The notes under the pieces: model-generated
Told to the model about the DNA's origin: nothing
Database searches by the model: none
What the model saw: the letters and a program-made list of their open reading frames with translations, nothing else
Made by a program: the position numbers and the translations under genes
Assembly (NCBI GenBank): GCA_964230195.1
Contig: CAXRGH010000152.1
Coordinates: 1 to 15,714 of the forward strand
Source of the DNA: CAXRGH01 sp964230195
GTDB lineage: Bacteria > Pseudomonadota > Gammaproteobacteria > Enterobacterales > Alteromonadaceae
Direction: 5' to 3'
Length of the DNA: 15,714 bases
Part shown: piece by piece, positions 1 through 7,333 of the stretch
How positions within the stretch are numbered: the first letter of the stretch is position 1
How the letters are laid out: each line of letters begins with the position of its first letter

Positions 1-1
1 C

Positions 2-142
2 ACCAAATTCAACGGACATCATTTCAATTTCAATGATGGTGTATGGATAGATGAGCGCACTGATGCCGAGTTTTGGTCATTCTTAAATGATGCTGCAAGT
101 AAACAAGCGGGTGCTTCAGTTATTTTGGGAGGATTAGAATGA
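2..142 (+). CDS. cyaY: CyaY, bacterial frataxin (C-terminal part only)
   Basis: This reading frame enters from the left edge and stops at TGA 140-142, giving 46 C-terminal residues. They line up from memory with the end of E. coli CyaY: GHHFNFNDGVWIDE matches the GYHFDLKGDEWICD segment, and EFWSFLNDAASKQAGASV matches TFWDLLEQAATQQAGETV. Frataxin is a small cytosolic iron-binding protein that modulates IscS-dependent Fe-S cluster assembly. Its stop overlaps the next start (ATGA), so it is translationally coupled to the esterase and probably heads or lies within the hem transcript. In enterobacteria cyaY also lies near hemC, but on the opposite strand. The N-terminal half is outside the window. 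The identification rests on a short match and could be checked by extending the sequence to the left. Confidence 0.82.
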   Translation, partial: TKFNGHHFNFNDGVWIDERTDAEFWSFLNDAASKQAGASVILGGLE

Positions 143-807
143 CGGAACAAGCGTTACCCTATGTTGAAGTTATTACACAGTCCCCTCATGATGCCACCGT
201 TATCTGGCTCCACGGCTTAGGGGATTCTGGCAACGGCTTTGCACCCATTGTTAGCCAATTTCAATTTCCGTCCACGCCAAATATTCGCTTTATTTTCCCG
301 CATGCGCCGGTGCAGCCCGTGACCATTAACAATGGTATGCCAATGCGTGCCTGGTATGATATCAAGTCTCTCAATTTTGAAGACCGTGCAGATAAACAAG
401 GGGTAGAGGCATCGGCAGCCAAAGTCAGTGCAATGATCCAGCAAGAGATTGCCAACGGTATTCCAGCGCAGCGAATTATATTAGCCGGTTTTTCTCAAGG
501 CGGCGTAATTGCGTTGCATTTAGCCAATACATTAGATGTTAAAATTGGAGGCGTTCTGGCAATGTCTACCTACTTGAGTCATTCTGCAGTTTCAGCAGAT
601 AGAGCAATTAATGGCTCCACTCCAATCCAAATGATGCATGGTACGGGTGATGACGTAGTGCCTTTTGCCCTCGGTCAACACAGTTTTCAACAAATGGAAG
701 GTGCTGGATTTAATATCCACTGGAAAGACTACGCAATGCAGCACAATGTTTGCCCAGAACAGATAAACGATATCGCCGCATGGCTCTATCAAACACTTGA
801 ACAATAG
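139..807 (+). CDS. Carboxylesterase / phospholipase-thioesterase family alpha/beta hydrolase
   Basis: A 222-residue cytosolic serine hydrolase of the carboxylesterase family related to Pseudomonas esterase II and acyl-protein thioesterases. Family marks are an N-terminal oxyanion-hole segment VIWLHGLGDSG (residues 21-31), the nucleophile elbow GFSQGG with Ser119, the acid Asp171 in HGTGDDVVP and the catalytic His202 in the YAMQHNVCP segment. The length is normal for the family and there is no signal peptide. A good Shine-Dalgarno GGGAGGA (127-133) lies five bases before the ATG, which overlaps the cyaY stop. The family hydrolyses short acyl esters or thioesters; the physiological substrate cannot be read from the sequence. 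Its placement inside a frataxin-heme operon is curious, but nothing indicates a role in tetrapyrrole synthesis. Confidence 0.93.
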   Translation: MTEQALPYVEVITQSPHDATVIWLHGLGDSGNGFAPIVSQFQFPSTPNIRFIFPHAPVQPVTINNGMPMRAWYDIKSLNFEDRADKQGVEASAAKVSAMIQQEIANGIPAQRIILAGFSQGGVIALHLANTLDVKIGGVLAMSTYLSHSAVSADRAINGSTPIQMMHGTGDDVVPFALGQHSFQQMEGAGFNIHWKDYAMQHNVCPEQINDIAAWLYQTLEQ

Positions 808-815
808 ATGAAAAA

Positions 816-977
816 ATGAGCCTAGAAAACGCCCCCGATGATGTCAAACTTGCCGTTGATTTGATTCAACTATTGGAAGAAAATCAGATCCCTGACGAGA
901 CTGCTATCCGTGCGCTAACCCTAGTACTCAATGATTACAAAAACAAACAACAATCACTCGAGGACGATCATGATTAA
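816..977 (+). CDS. rsmS: DUF2496 small protein, RsmS/YbaM family
   Basis: A 53-residue protein starting at ATG 816 and ending at TAA 975-977. Its first 26 residues (begins MSLENAPDDVKLAVDLI, then LLEENQIP) are nearly identical, as I recall it, to E. coli YbaM, the DUF2496 family. The family was named RsmS after its reported role as a pleiotropic regulator of secondary metabolism in plant-pathogenic enterobacteria; its molecular mechanism is not established. The N-terminal part looks helical and acidic, and the tail (KNKQQSLEDDHD) is charged. The gene starts eight bases after the esterase stop, with no strong Shine-Dalgarno. Its last eight bases overlap the hemC start, so translation of hemC is likely coupled to it. 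The gene is easily lost in automatic annotation because it is short and because hemC can be wrongly extended upstream over it. Confidence 0.88.
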   Translation: MSLENAPDDVKLAVDLIQLLEENQIPDETAIRALTLVLNDYKNKQQSLEDDHD

Positions 978-1899
978 GTCTGTGGTAAGAATAGCAACGC
1001 GTAAAAGTCCCCTCGCCATGTGGCAGGCTGAATATGTTAAACAGGCTCTGATTGAAGCTCACCCAACGCTTTCCGTTGAATTAGTCCCCATGGTAACCAA
1101 AGGCGATATTATCCTCGACAGTCCCCTAGCAAAAGTGGGCGGTAAAGGGCTTTTTATCAAAGAGTTAGAAGTCGCCATGCAAGAGGGGCGTGCTGATATT
1201 GCTGTACATTCTATGAAAGACGTCCCAATGGCATTTCCTGAAGGATTTGGCTTACATGCCATCTGTGAGCGAGAAAACCCGTATGACGCGTTTGTATCCA
1301 ACCTTTACCAATCAATCGATGAGCTGCCCCAAGGAGCCATTGTTGGAACATCTAGCTTGAGGCGCCACTGCCAATTGAAAGCATACCGCCCAGACCTTTT
1401 GATTCAGGATTTACGAGGAAACGTCAACACCCGATTAGGTAAACTGGATAGCGGCCAATACGATGCAATCATCCTGGCCTGTGCCGGTTTGTTACGACTC
1501 GATATGGCTCATCGCATTAAAAATACGATTTCTGCCGATATTATTTTGCCTGCAGTTGGACAAGGTGCCGTTGGGATAGAGTGTCGCAATGACGATTCGG
1601 AGATGATTGCACTTCTTCAGCCCTTAATTCATCACGACACAACCGTGCGAGTGACGGCTGAGAGAGCAATGAACACAGCGCTAGAAGGTGGCTGTCAGGT
1701 CCCCATTGGTGGGTTTGCAGAAATAGAAAGCGGAACATTACGTATGAAAGGTTTAGTGGGTAGCGCTGATGGAAAAACGATTCTCACCGCCTATGGTGAC
1801 GCGCCTTCGTCGGAACCAGAAGCATTAGGAAAGCAGATCGCTGGTGATTTACTAGGGCAAGGAGCCGATAGCATCCTTGCGACTATCAATAATGGCTAA
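970..1899 (+). CDS. hemC: Porphobilinogen deaminase (hydroxymethylbilane synthase)
   Basis: Polymerises four porphobilinogen molecules into hydroxymethylbilane in the cytosol, the third common step of heme and siroheme synthesis. I chose ATG 970 (309 residues): AGGA at 961-964 lies five bases upstream, and the protein then begins MIKSVVRIATRKSPLAMWQ as in the family. An in-frame ATG at 931 would add 13 atypical residues and run through rsmS. With this start the dipyrromethane-cofactor cysteine falls at Cys242 (EGGCQVPIGG) and the catalytic aspartate at Asp84 (HSMKDVP), the same numbers as in E. coli HemC. The substrate-binding arginine segments GTSSLRR and RGNVNTRLGKL are also present. The 3' end overlaps hemD by eight bases. 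Confidence 0.97.
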   Translation: MIKSVVRIATRKSPLAMWQAEYVKQALIEAHPTLSVELVPMVTKGDIILDSPLAKVGGKGLFIKELEVAMQEGRADIAVHSMKDVPMAFPEGFGLHAICERENPYDAFVSNLYQSIDELPQGAIVGTSSLRRHCQLKAYRPDLLIQDLRGNVNTRLGKLDSGQYDAIILACAGLLRLDMAHRIKNTISADIILPAVGQGAVGIECRNDDSEMIALLQPLIHHDTTVRVTAERAMNTALEGGCQVPIGGFAEIESGTLRMKGLVGSADGKTILTAYGDAPSSEPEALGKQIAGDLLGQGADSILATINNG

Positions 1900-2614
1900 A
1901 TACCTTCTGCTTCGTCCACGAGAAAAAGCCAGCACCTCGCTACAGCGTTTTCAACAAGCTGGCTTTTCCGTTGAAGCGTTGGCACTCATAGAGACAATTC
2001 CTAATAACAGTGAAATGGCGGAGCTCGTGACTTACCTTCGCCAGAACTCAACACCGTCGACAGTAATAGTTACCAGCACAGTCGCCGCATCCATGCTGGT
2101 AGATTCAACGATCGCTGATCATCACCATTTTATTGCCGTAGGGCAAAGTACCGGTACAGTGTTAAAAGGTGCGTTTTCAAACGTGATTTGGCCGGACCAA
2201 CAAACCAGTGAGGGTATCATTGGATATCTCAAATCGACACTTAGTGTTCCATTATCAATCGTTTTAGTAAAAGGTGACGGTGGAAGAGACTTGTTACCAA
2301 AATTCCTACAACAAAATTTCGCTAATTTTGTGGAATTTAACATTTACCAACGAAACAATATTTCAATTGATTTACAACAACTAACGTGGAAAACTGAGGA
2401 TATTGAGTGCATTATTGCAACAAGCTCTCAACAGATGCATCGAGCTTTTGAATTATTTGATCACGCATGGTTAACCGGCCAAGAATGGATAGTTGTTAGT
2501 CCTCGGGCGAAACAACAGGCAATTGATCTTGGTATAAAGTCTGTGACTTGCAGTGAAGGCGCATCTGATCAACAGTTAATTGATACCCTGACAGCTAACC
2601 GAGGTGATATGTGA
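1892..2614 (+). CDS. hemD: Uroporphyrinogen-III synthase
   Basis: Closes hydroxymethylbilane with inversion of ring D to give uroporphyrinogen III. The protein has 240 residues, the usual length. HemD is poorly conserved, so the call rests on position directly after hemC, on length, and on local features: an N-terminal LLLRPRE strand, a TSTVAASM segment at the first domain switch, and a second-domain IIATSSQQMHRAFELF segment typical of this two-domain fold. The start ATG 1892 lies inside the last codons of hemC and has no clear ribosome-binding site, which suggests coupling. An ATG at 1877 in the same frame would add five non-typical residues. The stop overlaps the GTG start of hemX. Confidence 0.93.
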   Translation: MAKYLLLRPREKASTSLQRFQQAGFSVEALALIETIPNNSEMAELVTYLRQNSTPSTVIVTSTVAASMLVDSTIADHHHFIAVGQSTGTVLKGAFSNVIWPDQQTSEGIIGYLKSTLSVPLSIVLVKGDGGRDLLPKFLQQNFANFVEFNIYQRNNISIDLQQLTWKTEDIECIIATSSQQMHRAFELFDHAWLTGQEWIVVSPRAKQQAIDLGIKSVTCSEGASDQQLIDTLTANRGDM

Positions 2615-3753
2615 CCACCGAACAATCTGAATTAAACGACGGCTCTGTTTCTGAACACAAGACCGTAACGTCAGAAGCCCCAATCTCTGATGTGGACTCA
2701 ACGGCTCCTGCAGACAAACAGCACACATCGCTGTGGGTGAAGTTGATGATAATCTTACTATTTCTTTGTTTCGCCGCATTGGCAGGAGTGATGTATTGGG
2801 GACATACAACAATGCTTCACTGGCAAGCCGAACAAACATTACAACAGCAAGACTATGCAAAAACGTTAGCCAATTCCTCTCGTAAGGCGATGGAAAAAGT
2901 CACATCGCTCGGGGTAACACAGCAACAAAATATCCAAAACCAACTATCTCAAGTGCATCAGGAAAATGCGGTTATCGCCGCAACACTGCAAACACTGAGC
3001 GAACGCAGACCGAATGATTGGTTGCTGGCGGAGGCCAATTATCTCATTACGCTTGCCGGACACAAACTATGGCTAGAAAGAGATACGCCAACTGCGATTA
3101 AGCTGCTAGAAACAGCAGATCAACGGATCAGCACATTGAGGTTACCTAATTTACTCCCCGTGCGGGAAGCGATTCATCAAGACATCGCCACCTTAAAGCT
3201 TATTCCCGCCGACGTTTCTACCCAATTGGCTCTGTCAGTCAAAGGATTAATGGATGGGATCGCTTCGTTGACACTCCTGACGTTTCAACTCCCAGAAGAA
3301 ATTGATACGCAAGAGAATGTTTCAGTTCAACCAGAAAAAACATGGCAAGACAACGTAATTGCTAATCTCTCAAAACTGTTTGATAACATTATTCGTGTTA
3401 AACATCGAGAGGCGCCAGTGGCTCCCCTCATCTCTGAGCAACAGCAATGGCTCGTTAAACAATCACTGCGATTCGCATTAGAGCAGGTCTACACCAGCAT
3501 ATTGCAGCAGGATTCAGAACAATATGACGCATGGTTAATAGAATCAAACCGCCTCATTGGGGAACACTTCGATGTCAGCGATCCTGCTGTCAGGGTGTTT
3601 CAACACCGTGTCAGTGAACTACAGAATACCACTATCAGTCATTCTCTACCGTCAGATTTGAATGCCATCAAGGCGATACGGCCGCACCTCGAAAAGAGCG
3701 CAGTTACGCCATCGCCAAAAAGCGATGCGCCTGTTAACGTGGAGAGCAACTGA
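2611..3753 (+). CDS. hemX: HemX, inner-membrane protein of the hem operon
   Basis: A 380-residue protein with a charged cytosolic N-terminus (about 40 residues, rich in S, T, D and E), one transmembrane helix (about 42-64, starting LWVKLMIILL) and a long, largely helical, Gln-rich periplasmic region. This is the HemX family (COG2959), once annotated as a uroporphyrinogen-III methyltransferase because of its operon position; no methyltransferase motif is visible, and the true function is unsettled. A role as membrane partner of HemY has been proposed. It starts at GTG 2611, preceded by GAGG at 2601-2604, and the GTGA overlaps the hemD stop. The stop TGA overlaps the ATG of hemY by one base. 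Confidence 0.92.
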   Translation: MTTEQSELNDGSVSEHKTVTSEAPISDVDSTAPADKQHTSLWVKLMIILLFLCFAALAGVMYWGHTTMLHWQAEQTLQQQDYAKTLANSSRKAMEKVTSLGVTQQQNIQNQLSQVHQENAVIAATLQTLSERRPNDWLLAEANYLITLAGHKLWLERDTPTAIKLLETADQRISTLRLPNLLPVREAIHQDIATLKLIPADVSTQLALSVKGLMDGIASLTLLTFQLPEEIDTQENVSVQPEKTWQDNVIANLSKLFDNIIRVKHREAPVAPLISEQQQWLVKQSLRFALEQVYTSILQQDSEQYDAWLIESNRLIGEHFDVSDPAVRVFQHRVSELQNTTISHSLPSDLNAIKAIRPHLEKSAVTPSPKSDAPVNVESN

Positions 3754-4913
3754 TGCGTCAACTGATTATCATCTGTGTTGTTGTTGCACTGGGTCTTATC
3801 CTAGGCCCAATTTTATGGACTCACTCTGGGTACGTCTTATTTGCAATTGGACAGTACACAGTTGAAATGACACTTGTCAGTTTCATCGTGGTTTTAATCG
3901 CAGTATTAGCGTCACTGAGTCTTCTGTTTCGTCTAAAAAAAGTATCCGTATCTGCCATACATCACTCTGGAAATTGGCTCAAACAACGCAAACAAGTCAA
4001 AGCACAAAGCGCCATGACTGGGCATATTCTTAATCAGTTCATTGTTAACTGGCAGAAACATCAATCACAACTAACCGATAAAATTAACGATCTTCCAGAC
4101 ACTCCCTTAGGAAAACAAATTCAATCAATCCTATTATTACAGCAAGATCGTTATCAAGAAGCTGAGGCATTACTGGAACCATTGCTGGGGAATCATCCGG
4201 TGGGTGTATCAAGCCACGTTATATTGTTAATTAGCGCAACTCAGCGTCATGACTGGGAAATAGCGTCTCGTCATTTATTGGCAGTGCCTTCAAAGCACCC
4301 ACTGCAATCACAAACGGTAGATGTTGAAATCACTGCCACCTTGCACTGTCAAGGACTTGAGGATGCGCTTGCGAAACTTGATTCCCTGAAAGCGCATCTC
4401 AACGACAACCAGTTTTCCGACTGGCAAGTCCACATATTTGAACACGACCTAACTACGATTGCTTCAAACAGTGGCGGTAACGACATGATCGGTCATTGGA
4501 ATAGTTTCAAGCGGAAATATCGTCAGAATCCCAATGCTCGTGCCGCCTACGTTAGTGTCTTAATTTCCCTTGGCTTACACAACAAAGCAGCAGAAGTTAT
4601 CCTTGAAACCAGCGGTAAGAATAGACTCATTACCTTTTATCCGTATTTGAAAAGTCTGAAGCCAACATTACCCAATGCAATCAAGGCGCAGTTGGAGCAA
4701 TCCATCAAACAAGCACCGGATGATAAAGAGCTCTTGTCTGTCTACGCACACTTCTGTGCCACCAACAACGAAGTTGAACTGGCATTACTGACCCTGCAAA
4801 AGCTCTGCTCAAATAAACCAAAAAAGCAAGACTTGAAACTACTGTCCGAGTTATACGAACAGAGAGGTGAATCTCAACTCGCACTTCAAACAGTCAATAA
4901 ACTACACCAGTGA
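3753..4913 (+). CDS. hemY: HemY, TPR-type inner-membrane protein of the hem operon
   Basis: A 386-residue protein of the gammaproteobacterial HemY family (COG3071), unrelated to the protoporphyrinogen oxidase also called HemY in Gram-positive bacteria. Two transmembrane helices (about 3-22 and 40-60) flank a conserved short periplasmic loop containing GYVLFAIGQYTVE. The rest is a helical solenoid with tetratricopeptide-like repeats, clearest near the C-terminus (DDKELLSVYAHFCATNN and LKLLSELYEQRGESQLAL). GGAGAG at 3741-3746 serves as the ribosome-binding site, and TGATG couples it to hemX. The family is thought to assist late heme synthesis at the membrane, but its biochemical role is unproven. 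It is the last gene of the compact hem run; no intrinsic terminator with a U-tract follows. Confidence 0.93.
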   Translation: MRQLIIICVVVALGLILGPILWTHSGYVLFAIGQYTVEMTLVSFIVVLIAVLASLSLLFRLKKVSVSAIHHSGNWLKQRKQVKAQSAMTGHILNQFIVNWQKHQSQLTDKINDLPDTPLGKQIQSILLLQQDRYQEAEALLEPLLGNHPVGVSSHVILLISATQRHDWEIASRHLLAVPSKHPLQSQTVDVEITATLHCQGLEDALAKLDSLKAHLNDNQFSDWQVHIFEHDLTTIASNSGGNDMIGHWNSFKRKYRQNPNARAAYVSVLISLGLHNKAAEVILETSGKNRLITFYPYLKSLKPTLPNAIKAQLEQSIKQAPDDKELLSVYAHFCATNNEVELALLTLQKLCSNKPKKQDLKLLSELYEQRGESQLALQTVNKLHQ

Positions 4914-4990
4914 TTATGTTCTGTATCAAACATTGACAATAATTAACGGGTCAAAGAACGAATAGTCAGGGAGCTACTTTATAACGATAC

Positions 4991-5021
4991 CTTTATTACT
5001 CGCTCTATCAGTAAAATAAAG
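4991..5021 (+). repeat. Imperfect AT-rich inverted repeat upstream of the ABC genes
   Basis: CTTTATTACT (4991-5000) pairs with AGTAAAATAAAG (5010-5021) as a 10-bp stem interrupted by a two-base bulge, with a nine-base loop. It lies midway between hemY and the ABC ATPase gene. There is no U-run after it, so it is not a standard terminator. It could be an operator or a chance AT-rich palindrome. It does not match the gammaproteobacterial Zur-box consensus I remember. Confidence 0.3.
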
Positions 5022-5092
5022 TGCGCCTAGGTTTACTTCTACCTTAGCTCCAAAGTAGACTGATGAAGAAACAGTATATACGAGGTACACCA

Positions 5093-5776
5093 GTGGCCAA
5101 TGCAATAACGATTAATAACCTGATGTTCAATTATCAGGAACATCAAGTAACGTTAAATATTCCAGAATTTAATGTCAGTGTTGGCGAGACAGTATTTATA
5201 CACGGTGAATCAGGTAGTGGAAAGTCAACGCTGATCAAATTACTAGCGGGACTTCGCTCACCCAGTTCCGGCAAAGTTGAGATTTTATCTACCGACCTAA
5301 GTTCGCTATCGGCACCTCAGAGAGATAAATTTAGAGCCCAAAATGTGGGTGTTGTCTATCAACAATTTAATCTCATCCCCTACCTATCAGCAGTTGATAA
5401 TGTGTTACTCGCGGCAAAGCTTTCCAAGGTCGGATTATCCGAACCAAGAGTCTCTGCCCGAGAAGCATTGCTTAACCTGCACCTGCGAGAGCGTGATATC
5501 AATCAACCCGCTTACCAACTGAGTATTGGTCAACAACAGAGAGTGGCAATTGCTCGAGCAATGATCACCAAGCCCAGACTCTTGTTAGTGGATGAGCCAA
5601 CCTCTGCGTTAGATCAAGAGAACACCACCACGTTTGTAAACCAGTTATTGTCGCAGGCGAATGAGTTAAATAGCGCCATCGTGTGCGTCTCCCACGACAT
5701 GAGTTACGCAGATAGCTTTCAGCGACAAGTTTCATTTGAAGTATTGAATCAAGCAACGAAGGGAGCACAACAGTGA
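5093..5776 (+). CDS. ABC transporter ATP-binding protein (LolD/MacB class)
   Basis: The ATPase subunit that powers the FtsX-type permease encoded next. I chose GTG 5093 (227 residues) because GAGG at 5082-5085 lies seven bases before it and the product then begins close to the first beta strand (AITINNLMFNY), as usual for the class. An ATG at 5063 would add ten residues but has no convincing ribosome-binding site. Numbered from 5093, motifs are Walker A GESGSGKST (38-46), Q-loop Gln90, signature LSIGQQQR (143-150), Walker B LLLVDEP (163-169), D-loop SALD and the H-loop histidine in VSHD. The similarity to LolD, MacB and FtsE is architectural; these ATPases drive mechanotransmission across the periplasm rather than classical import. 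The stop overlaps the permease start (GTGA). The substrate is not readable from this subunit. Confidence 0.93.
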   Translation: MANAITINNLMFNYQEHQVTLNIPEFNVSVGETVFIHGESGSGKSTLIKLLAGLRSPSSGKVEILSTDLSSLSAPQRDKFRAQNVGVVYQQFNLIPYLSAVDNVLLAAKLSKVGLSEPRVSAREALLNLHLRERDINQPAYQLSIGQQQRVAIARAMITKPRLLLVDEPTSALDQENTTTFVNQLLSQANELNSAIVCVSHDMSYADSFQRQVSFEVLNQATKGAQQ

Positions 5777-7176
5777 ATATAATAGCGAAAACGGCCCTTC
5801 GTAGCGTTTGGTATCGCCGTAATGCGGCAATTATGGCTGTTTTTTCAGTCGCAATTAGTGTCTTTGTCCTGCTCTCAGTTGAACACATTAGAAGTAATGT
5901 TAAGCAGCATTTTAGCCGAAGCACCACAGGAGTTGATTTGATTGTCGGCCCCCGCACTGGTGACATGAATTTATTGCTGTACTCAGTGTTTAATGTTGGA
6001 TATCCGACTCATACTCTTTCAGGAAAGAGTTATGTTGCTTTGTCGAAGCATCCAAACGTTGATTGGGTTGCGCCGATTGTTTTGGGTGATACCCACAAAG
6101 GGTACCGGGTCGTGGGGACTACTAGCACCTTATTCAGCCAATTGACCATTGGCGATCAGCAGCCTCTGACATTTGCAGCGGGAGAACCCTTTTCAGTAAA
6201 AGAGGTGGTATTAGGTGCAAAAGTTGCTGCTAAACTGGGATATCAACTCTCAAGTAAAATAGTCCTCTCTCATGGCTTAGGGAAACACAGTTTCAAAAAA
6301 CATAAAGAGGCCCCCCTCAGAGTATCGGGTATTTTGGCTCCCACGGGCACGCCGATTGACCACGCTATTTATACAAGTGTTACAACGTTAGTGTCGATTC
6401 ACGACGGGCATGGTCATCACTCACCAGGTGCAGACAAGATTGCAGCAACAAAACAGCAGGCACAAACGAACAGTGAACACACAGAGCATGACCACAGTGA
6501 GCAAGCAGAACATGACCACGGTGAGCACGCAGAACATGACCAGGGTGAGCACGCAGAACATGACCAAGGTGAGCACGCAGAGCATGACCACAGTGAGCAC
6601 ACAGAACATGGCCACAGTGAGCACCCAGAAGCACTCATCAATGAAAAGTTAAGTGCGGTATTTGTTGGCGTCAATGATCGACGTTTATTATTAACCATGC
6701 AACGCCAGATCAACCAATACAGCGGTGAGGCACTGACAGCTATACTGCCTGGTGTTGTAATGATGGAGTTATGGCAAATCATGAATAATGTCGAGCAATC
6801 GCTTCAATTCATTGCACTTTTAGTGTTCATTGCCACTATTTTTGGTATTGCAGCCATGCTCCAAAGTTCCATGAGAGAGCGACGCCAAGAAATCGATATT
6901 CTACGTACCATTGGTGCTTCACCGAGTCTTAATTATTGGCTGTTGACCATTGAGGCATTTGTCATTGTCAGTGCAGGTATTTTAGCAGCAGGGATTATCA
7001 TGACACTCAGTGTCGCCATCATAAACTACGCCTTTGACGGCTTGAGTGGAATACCATTAAGTTTTGAAATTATAAACCAGTATAGCTTGATGGCAGTCCT
7101 ATCTTTAATTGGACTGACATTTATTATCAGCAGTGTACCAGCCTATTCCGCCTATGCCATGAGTAAAAAAGTCTAA
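5773..7176 (+). CDS. FtsX/MacB-type ABC permease with a His-rich periplasmic insertion
   Basis: A 467-residue inner-membrane protein with the MacB/FtsX layout: one N-terminal transmembrane helix (about 17-36), a large periplasmic domain, then three helices (about 345-364, 392-418, 437-460). The cytosolic segment RERRQEIDILRTIGAS after helix 2 is the typical ATPase-contact region of FtsX-fold permeases. The periplasmic domain is interrupted at about residues 210-285 by a segment rich in His, Glu and Asp (HDGHGHH, then eight-residue units of the EHDHSEHA type), which should bind divalent metal such as zinc. GTG 5773 is preceded by GGGAG (5761-5765). With the ATPase it forms a complete exporter/mechanotransmission pair. 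Inference: a metal-related, probably zinc-related, role, supported by the Zur and ZnuD-like genes further right. Alternatively it is a lipoprotein or envelope transporter with a dispensable metal-buffering loop. Confidence 0.9.
   Translation: MNIIAKTALRSVWYRRNAAIMAVFSVAISVFVLLSVEHIRSNVKQHFSRSTTGVDLIVGPRTGDMNLLLYSVFNVGYPTHTLSGKSYVALSKHPNVDWVAPIVLGDTHKGYRVVGTTSTLFSQLTIGDQQPLTFAAGEPFSVKEVVLGAKVAAKLGYQLSSKIVLSHGLGKHSFKKHKEAPLRVSGILAPTGTPIDHAIYTSVTTLVSIHDGHGHHSPGADKIAATKQQAQTNSEHTEHDHSEQAEHDHGEHAEHDQGEHAEHDQGEHAEHDHSEHTEHGHSEHPEALINEKLSAVFVGVNDRRLLLTMQRQINQYSGEALTAILPGVVMMELWQIMNNVEQSLQFIALLVFIATIFGIAAMLQSSMRERRQEIDILRTIGASPSLNYWLLTIEAFVIVSAGILAAGIIMTLSVAIINYAFDGLSGIPLSFEIINQYSLMAVLSLIGLTFIISSVPAYSAYAMSKKV
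6484..6627 (+). repeat. Six 24-bp tandem repeats encoding a His-rich loop
   Basis: Six consecutive 24-bp units (6484, 6508, 6532, 6556, 6580, 6604) share the frame GARCATGRCCANRGTGAGCANNCA. Each encodes eight residues of the form E-H-D-H/Q-S/G-E-H/Q-A/T/P. Units 2-4 are almost identical at the DNA level. The repeat is in frame, so gain or loss of units would alter the histidine count without breaking the permease gene. Long open frames on the opposite strand here are by-products of the repeat composition. Confidence 0.95.
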
Positions 7177-7185
7177 CAAATCTCC

Positions 7186-7223
7186 CTTGCCTGCCTCATT
7201 TCACTAATGATGAGATTGGCAAG
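7186..7223 (+). terminator. Possible terminator-like stem-loop after the ABC permease
   Basis: CTTGCC (7186-7191) pairs with GGCAAG (7218-7223), and an inner CTCAT pairs with ATGAG, separated by a three-by-three internal loop. It lies ten bases after the permease stop. No U-tract follows, so it may be a processed 3' end, a weak terminator or chance. Confidence 0.35.
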
Positions 7224-7249
7224 CAAGATCAACAGAACCTCACTTCTAA

Positions 7250-7268
7250 AGATGGTGACTTGCCATCT
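7250..7268 (+). repeat. Short inverted repeat upstream of the acylase gene
   Basis: AGATGG (7250-7255) and CCATCT (7263-7268) form a six-base inverted repeat with a seven-base spacer, 65 bases before the acylase start. It could be a regulator half-site pair, but six-base repeats are common by chance. No confident -35/-10 pair was found in 7177-7333. Confidence 0.2.
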
Positions 7269-7333
7269 GATGCATTTGTCCTAATCTGTAATTCAGTTTA
7301 TGGACTTACAGGTCACGGAAAAGGATATACATT

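Noticed and set aside
4933..4961. TTGACA at 4933-4938 as a -35 for the ABC genes
   Set aside because: No -10-like hexamer at 16-18 bases downstream (GAACGA region).
6380..6782. Several open frames on the minus strand and one more on the plus strand across the permease repeats, with repetitive Cys/Ser/Thr/Met-rich products
   Set aside because: They follow purely from the 24-bp repeats read in other frames, lack ribosome-binding sites, and lie inside a clear permease gene.
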